NCBI GenBank assembly: GCA_023386345.1
Contig: JAEWJT010000007.1
Span: 1 to 52,205, forward strand
Reading direction: 5' to 3'
Origin: Bacillota bacterium
GTDB taxonomy: Bacteria; Bacillota; Clostridia; Tissierellales; Sedimentibacteraceae
Length of the DNA stretch: 52,205 bases
The position numbers and the translations under genes were made by a program. Of this stretch, positions 49,022-52,205 are shown one piece after another; the stretch's first letter is position 1; the number at the start of each line of letters is the position of its first letter. The notes below the pieces were generated by a model. That model saw only the letters and a program-made list of their open reading frames with translations. It was not told where the DNA came from and searched no databases.

Positions 49022-49465
49022 ATGGATACAAATGAAATAAAACAAAAACTATATAATTATACATACATACTATGTAAGATAGATGCAATAAATGAAGATT
49101 TAAACAATCTTGCTGCAGTGATAGATACACAAAGAAATGTTAAATGTCCTATTCTAACAGGTATGCCAGGGAGTAAAAATATATCTGATCCAGTAGCAGA
49201 GGCAGCTGAAAGAATTATAGATAAATATTGTGCAGAGTATGCTAGGTATGAAAATGAGTTGGACAGGCTATTTAAGGAAAAACATCAAATAGATGATATA
49301 TTTGAGCTTTTAGACAGTACTGAAAAAAGAATTATTGAGTTAAAATTCTTTAAAAAATATCGTTGGTGGATGGTAGCAGATTCATTAAATTACTCTGAAA
49401 AGCAATGTCGCAGAATAAGTAACAATGCAATTATTAAAATACGAGATAAGGCAAATAAGCCATAA
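49022..49465 (+). CDS. ArpU/sigma-region-4-like phage regulator
   Basis: 147 residues. An N-terminal coiled coil with a conserved loop (CPILTGMPGSKNISDPVAEA), then a sigma region-4 type HTH (LLDSTEKRIIELKFFKKYRW, WMVADSLNYSEKQCRRISNN). ArpU/RinA-type proteins switch on phage late genes; here the gene is in the early region, so its target is open. AGGAGG precedes ATG 49022. Confidence 0.7.
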   Translation: MDTNEIKQKLYNYTYILCKIDAINEDLNNLAAVIDTQRNVKCPILTGMPGSKNISDPVAEAAERIIDKYCAEYARYENELDRLFKEKHQIDDIFELLDSTEKRIIELKFFKKYRWWMVADSLNYSEKQCRRISNNAIIKIRDKANKP

Positions 49466-49506
49466 TCTAATTCTGTTATTTATTAAGTAAATATTATAAA
49501 AATTTT

Positions 49507-49553
49507 GGTAGTAATATAAACAATTTTATTTAAAAATACATAAAATTGCTACC
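49507..49553 (+). terminator. Bulged hairpin, possible terminator before the replication gene
   Basis: Inner CAATTTTAT (49521-49529) / ATAAAATTG (49540-49548), and outer GGTAG (49507-49511) / CTACC (49549-49553) with a nine-base bulge, followed by TTGTATTTTTTATA. It lies in the 144-base gap before the initiator gene. Confidence 0.45.
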
Positions 49554-49609
49554 TTGTATTTTTTATACTCAAAAACTAGATTAAATTTGAATAAATATTA
49601 GGAGGCACT

Positions 49610-50476
49610 ATGGAGATTAAACCTAATTATTTTTCCATTATACCAGCTACAGTTCGATATGATAACGAGTTAAAAGATAAGGCAAAATTGCTATTTAGTG
49701 AAATAACTTGCTTAACTAACAGTTTAGGATATTGTGTTGCAAGCAATGATTATTTCGCCAAGTTATATGGAGTTAGCAAGGAAACTATCTCTAGGCTAAT
49801 TAATCAATTAGCTGAAAAAGAATATATAAAAATTAATTATGAAAAGCGTGGCTCGCAAATTACTAAACGGATGATAATTTTGACAAGTGACATACAAAAT
49901 TGTCAACGGTCGGTTGACGAAAACGTCATTCGGTCGGTTGACGAAAATGTCAAAGATAATAATACAAGTATTAATAATAATATTATTAATAATAATATTG
50001 TGCATCAAGATGCACCTCTGACACCTTCCAAGAAAGATATAAACGGAGCATTTAAAGAACTATGGGCCTTATATCCATCAAAGAAAGGTAAAGCAAATAT
50101 ATCTGATAGCAAGAAAAAAGAATTATATAGCTATGGGATTGAGCATATAAAACGAGCAATACAAAGATATATAGCTTATGTAGAGCAAACTAGAAAAAAT
50201 AAATTTGCTTTAGAATATAAAAATGGCAGCACATTTTTCAACAAAGGATATGTAGATTATCTTGATGAAAACTATGTTGCTGAACCAATAAAGAATGTTC
50301 CTTCAAATAGCAATAATAAATCAAATATAAAAACTAATAAATTCCACAATTTTGAACAAACAATATCGGAATACAGTGAAAAGGAAATGGAAGAAATAGC
50401 TCAAAGAAACCTAGAAAAAAAGTTAAAAAAACTAGGAATTACAAATATAGGAGGTACGTATGAAAGTAAAAACTAA
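49610..50476 (+). CDS. Phage replication initiator-like protein (HTH)
   Basis: 288 residues. The N-terminal winged-helix part (YFSIIPATVRYDNELKDKAK ... YGVSKETISRLINQLAEKEY) is that of phage replication initiator/DnaD-like proteins. A linker with two RSVDENV repeats and poly-Asn (about 101-125) follows, then a C-terminal domain (ELWALYPSKKGKANISDSKK, IQRYIAYVEQT, GSTFFNKGYVDYL). It would recruit the host DnaB/DnaC helicase to the origin. AGGAGG precedes ATG 49610. Confidence 0.8.
   Translation: MEIKPNYFSIIPATVRYDNELKDKAKLLFSEITCLTNSLGYCVASNDYFAKLYGVSKETISRLINQLAEKEYIKINYEKRGSQITKRMIILTSDIQNCQRSVDENVIRSVDENVKDNNTSINNNIINNNIVHQDAPLTPSKKDINGAFKELWALYPSKKGKANISDSKKKELYSYGIEHIKRAIQRYIAYVEQTRKNKFALEYKNGSTFFNKGYVDYLDENYVAEPIKNVPSNSNNKSNIKTNKFHNFEQTISEYSEKEMEEIAQRNLEKKLKKLGITNIGGTYESKN
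49907..50000 (+). repeat. Iteron-like repeats and AT-rich tract inside the initiator gene (candidate origin)
   Basis: CGGTCGGTTGACGAAAACGT and following CA (49907-49928) recurs at 49931-49952 with one change, period 24. Each contains a TGACG-AAAA-CGTCA-like palindrome; a related TTGACA...TGTCAA lies just upstream (49880-49905). Directly after is a 48-base, almost pure A/T stretch (49953-50000). Iterons plus an AT-rich segment within the initiator gene is the lambda-O type of origin. Confidence 0.6.
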
Positions 50477-50753
50477 GACAGTAACTGAGATAAATAATAT
50501 AGCAACAGCAATATCTATAGATAGAATTAAGTCAATAAAGCTTGATAAAAATAAAAAATATATTATTCAAGTACCAGTTGAAAGTCCTTTAGTTAAAGAG
50601 CCCATTATGAAAAAAGCTAGAGCAATATTAATACAAGAAACAGATAAATTCTTTGCTTTTAAAATTAAAACTAAATCTGGCTCATATAAAACAGAAATTA
50701 TTAATAAATTTGATTATCTTAAAAAGCCAAGTTTAATAGAGGTGGTAGCATGA
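50460..50753 (+). CDS. Hypothetical phage protein, 97 residues
   Basis: ATG 50460 lies 17 bases inside the initiator gene, behind AGGAGG. Lys-rich and beta-strand-rich (KKYIIQVPVESPLVKEPIM, FFAFKIKTKSGSYKTEI). No family recognised. Confidence 0.6.
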   Translation: MKVKTKTVTEINNIATAISIDRIKSIKLDKNKKYIIQVPVESPLVKEPIMKKARAILIQETDKFFAFKIKTKSGSYKTEIINKFDYLKKPSLIEVVA

Positions 50754-50772
50754 GAAATTAGGAGGATTATAA

Positions 50773-50937
50773 ATGTTTAATTTAGGAGAATTTTGCAAGG
50801 AATGTGTTTGTGCTAAATGTGTTGATAGAGAATGTTGTGGAACAATCAAAGACAATACAGATTCATACTGTAAAGACATTTGTAAAGGTGAAAAACGTTC
50901 AATAAAATTTTGCAGTCAATTTATTAAAGAAGATTAA
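50773..50937 (+). CDS. Cys-rich miniprotein, 54 residues
   Basis: ATG 50773 to TAA 50935-50937, nine bases after GGAGG. The translation FCKECVCAKCVDRECC then YCKDICKGE and FCSQF has nine Cys in 54 residues, so it probably binds zinc. It is too short for usual gene callers but has a strong ribosome binding site and fits between neighbours. Confidence 0.65.
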   Translation: MFNLGEFCKECVCAKCVDRECCGTIKDNTDSYCKDICKGEKRSIKFCSQFIKED

Positions 50938-50963
50938 AATTTTACTGAGAAAAAGGTGATTAA

Positions 50964-51935
50964 ATGAAAATAGGTTTAATTGATGTTGATGGCAAGTTAC
51001 CTAACTTAGCACTTATGAAAGTAAGTACATATTATAAGCAAAATGGTTGTAAGGTTGAATTTATAAAGCCTAATGTAGAATATAGTAAAATATTCGCTAG
51101 TGCAATTTTTACTAAGTCTAAAAAGGAATGTGAAAAACTACTTAGAGTGTATGGTGATAAAATAGAAATAGGTGGTACCGGTTGGGATGTAAAAAAGACA
51201 TTGCCATCAGAAATAGAAAATTGTAAACCTGATTACGACTTGTATAAAGCCAAGGATATAATTATCAAGGGTATTTCAACTAAAGAACGCAAATTACAAA
51301 AAGCACAACAGATAGTTGATGCGGGTATAGGCTTTACAAGCAGGGGTTGCATCCGAGAATGTGATTTTTGTTTCGTGCCAAAAAAAGAAGGTAAATTTAG
51401 ACAAGTTTCTGAAATAAAAGACCTTTTAAATCCTCGAAGCAATGTGTTGATATTAAATGATAATAATATTACAGCTGATCCATATTGTATTGATAAGTTA
51501 AATGAGATAAGGGATAGAAATCTTATTGTAGATATTAACCAAGGGTGTGATGTTAGACTAATAACAGATGATATAGCACAAGCTCTTAGTGAAGTAAGAC
51601 ATTTAAGAAGCATACATTATGCATGGGACTTAATGGGATTCGAAAAACAAGTTATGGAAGGCATTAATACCTTGAGTAAGTTTGTAAAACCATATCGTCA
51701 TATGTGCTTTATGCTAGTTGGGTTTAATACATCATTTGAAGAAGATATGTATAGGTTTAGAAAACTAGATGAAATGGGAATAAGACCATATGTGATGATT
51801 TATAATCAACAAGGTGATGATAGACTTAAACATTTTTCAAGGTGGGTTAATAGTTTTATATATAAAGCTGTGCCACAATTTGAAAACTATGAACCTTGGA
51901 GAAAGGTAAGTAAACAACTTAGTATTTTATGTTAA
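50964..51935 (+). CDS. Phage-encoded radical SAM protein
   Basis: 323 residues. The N-terminal about 100 residues resemble a B12-binding-like Rossmann half (MKIGLIDVDGKLPNLALMKV). The radical SAM cluster is GCIRECDFCFVPKKEG, CxxxCxxC, near residue 128. The rest follows the barrel (VLILNDNNITADPYCIDKL, VDINQGCDVRLITDDIAQAL). Such genes recur in clostridial phages; the substrate is unknown. AAAAGGTGA precedes ATG 50964. Confidence 0.85.
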   Translation: MKIGLIDVDGKLPNLALMKVSTYYKQNGCKVEFIKPNVEYSKIFASAIFTKSKKECEKLLRVYGDKIEIGGTGWDVKKTLPSEIENCKPDYDLYKAKDIIIKGISTKERKLQKAQQIVDAGIGFTSRGCIRECDFCFVPKKEGKFRQVSEIKDLLNPRSNVLILNDNNITADPYCIDKLNEIRDRNLIVDINQGCDVRLITDDIAQALSEVRHLRSIHYAWDLMGFEKQVMEGINTLSKFVKPYRHMCFMLVGFNTSFEEDMYRFRKLDEMGIRPYVMIYNQQGDDRLKHFSRWVNSFIYKAVPQFENYEPWRKVSKQLSILC

Positions 51936-52040
51936 GTAAATTAAAATTTAGTTCATTAGGTACATTGAAAACTGAATATTGAAAGTTGATAGTAGTGTTG
52001 GAATAATTAGGTAGAAATAATCTATTCGAGGTGGTATAAT

Positions 52041-52079
52041 ATGATTATTGATTTGCTATTGTTAGAGAATGTGAACTGA
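52041..52079 (+). CDS. Possible 12-residue leader peptide or untranslated spacer
   Basis: ATG 52041 follows GAGGTGG and reads MIIDLLLLENVN-stop (52077-52079). The 270 bases after the radical SAM gene otherwise hold no gene. AACTGAATATT occurs twice in it (51970-51980, 52074-52084). Low confidence that this is translated. Confidence 0.2.
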   Translation: MIIDLLLLENVN

Positions 52080-52160
52080 ATATTATTTATATTTTCGGAT
52101 ATAACCGATAAGGAAATGTAAGTGTAACAGATTTATAGTTTGAACTGAAGTTGTTTTGCA

Positions 52161-52200
52161 AAAAATCCCCCAGCGTTATACGAAAAATCCCCTAACGTAA
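52161..52200 (+). repeat. Iteron-like C-rich repeat at the right edge
   Basis: AAAAATCCCCCAGCGTTA at 52161-52178 and AAAAATCCCCTAACGTAA at 52183-52200, a period of 22 bases. C-runs are rare in this AT-rich DNA. The array may continue beyond the window; it could be protein-binding sites or part of a second origin. Confidence 0.4.
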
Positions 52201-52205
52201 CCTAT

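Larger units (their letters stand above)
38780..52205. mobile_element. Integrated temperate phage or phage-like element (left part, continues past the window)
   Basis: Within this span: a large serine recombinase at the edge; an accessory cassette; a divergent repressor/Cro-like pair with shared operators; a rightward run of small HTH, Zn-ribbon, ASCH-like and sigma-like genes; a replication initiator with internal repeats; a phage-type radical SAM gene. This is the integration-lysogeny-early-replication order of Firmicutes siphophages. No head, tail or lysis gene is in the window, so an integrative plasmid-like element cannot be excluded. The boundaries given are approximate. Confidence 0.8.

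Noticed and set aside
49907..49952. Two repeats read as a CRISPR array
   Set aside because: Only two units, 2-base gap, inside a coding frame; no spacers and no cas genes in the window.
1..52205. rRNA, tRNA or insertion sequences
   Set aside because: I saw no rRNA segment, tRNA cloverleaf or transposase in either strand on reading; a dedicated scan was not possible.

Overview
The window is low-GC DNA from a spore-forming, flagellated Firmicute of the class Clostridia. Evidence: AT-rich codon use, strong AGGAGG ribosome binding sites, the complete S10-spc-alpha ribosomal super-operon ending in rplQ-ecfA1-ecfA2-ecfT-truA-(...)-rplM-rpsI, a flagellar late block in the Bacillus-like order flgM-flgN-flgK-flgL-yviE-fliW-csrA, and a spoIIGA-sigE-sigG-ylmC sporulation block. 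The style resembles Peptostreptococcaceae, but I cannot name a species.

Layout. 1-131 is the 3' end of tuf, followed by a terminator and a long structured leader. 456-16263 holds 26 ribosomal protein genes with secY, adk, map, a KOW-domain protein, infA and rpoA; rpmD and rpmJ are short and easily missed. 16477-19757 is the ECF transporter core (ecfA1, ecfA2, ecfT) and truA. 19871-20920 is an unusual CheW domain split by a zinc-binding CZB domain. 21125-26249 is the flagellar hook-filament junction and CsrA/FliW block, with a candidate sigma-D promoter in front. 26302-27299 is rplM-rpsI behind a leader. 27450-28036 is a preQ1-I riboswitch-like element and queT, which probably supplies the substrate-specific subunit for the EcfAAT core. 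Then come efp, an acidic CD1247-like protein, spoIIGA-sigE-sigG-ylmC, a solitary adenine DNA methyltransferase, an SLH surface protein, acpS(-), upp, a cyclophilin(-) and a Cys-rich protein.

From about 38780 to the right edge the DNA is the left part of an integrated temperate phage or phage-like element. A large serine recombinase gene overlaps the 3' end of the Cys-rich host gene, which looks like the integration target. An accessory cassette follows: an sce7726-type nuclease-like protein, a Beta-family protein, an unrecognised 271-residue protein between near-identical 33-bp repeats, a Cys-cluster protein and a SWIM/DEDDh exonuclease/BRCT fusion. Next is a bidirectional repressor/Cro-like switch with symmetrical TGTAGT/ACTACA operators, then early phage genes: small HTH and Zn-ribbon proteins, an ASCH-like protein, an ArpU/sigma-like regulator, a replication initiator with an iteron-like origin inside it, and a radical SAM enzyme. 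The right end of the element is outside the window.

How the parts work together: the first 16 kb is translation and secretion core expressed as one long operon. The middle is motility and sporulation control, with promoters suited to sigma-D, Spo0A/sigma-A and sigma-F/G. The most novel material is the cassette between the phage recombinase and repressor (40.4-45.3 kb), the usual place for lysogenic-conversion or anti-phage genes. Homology calls are from memory of family motifs; no search was run.
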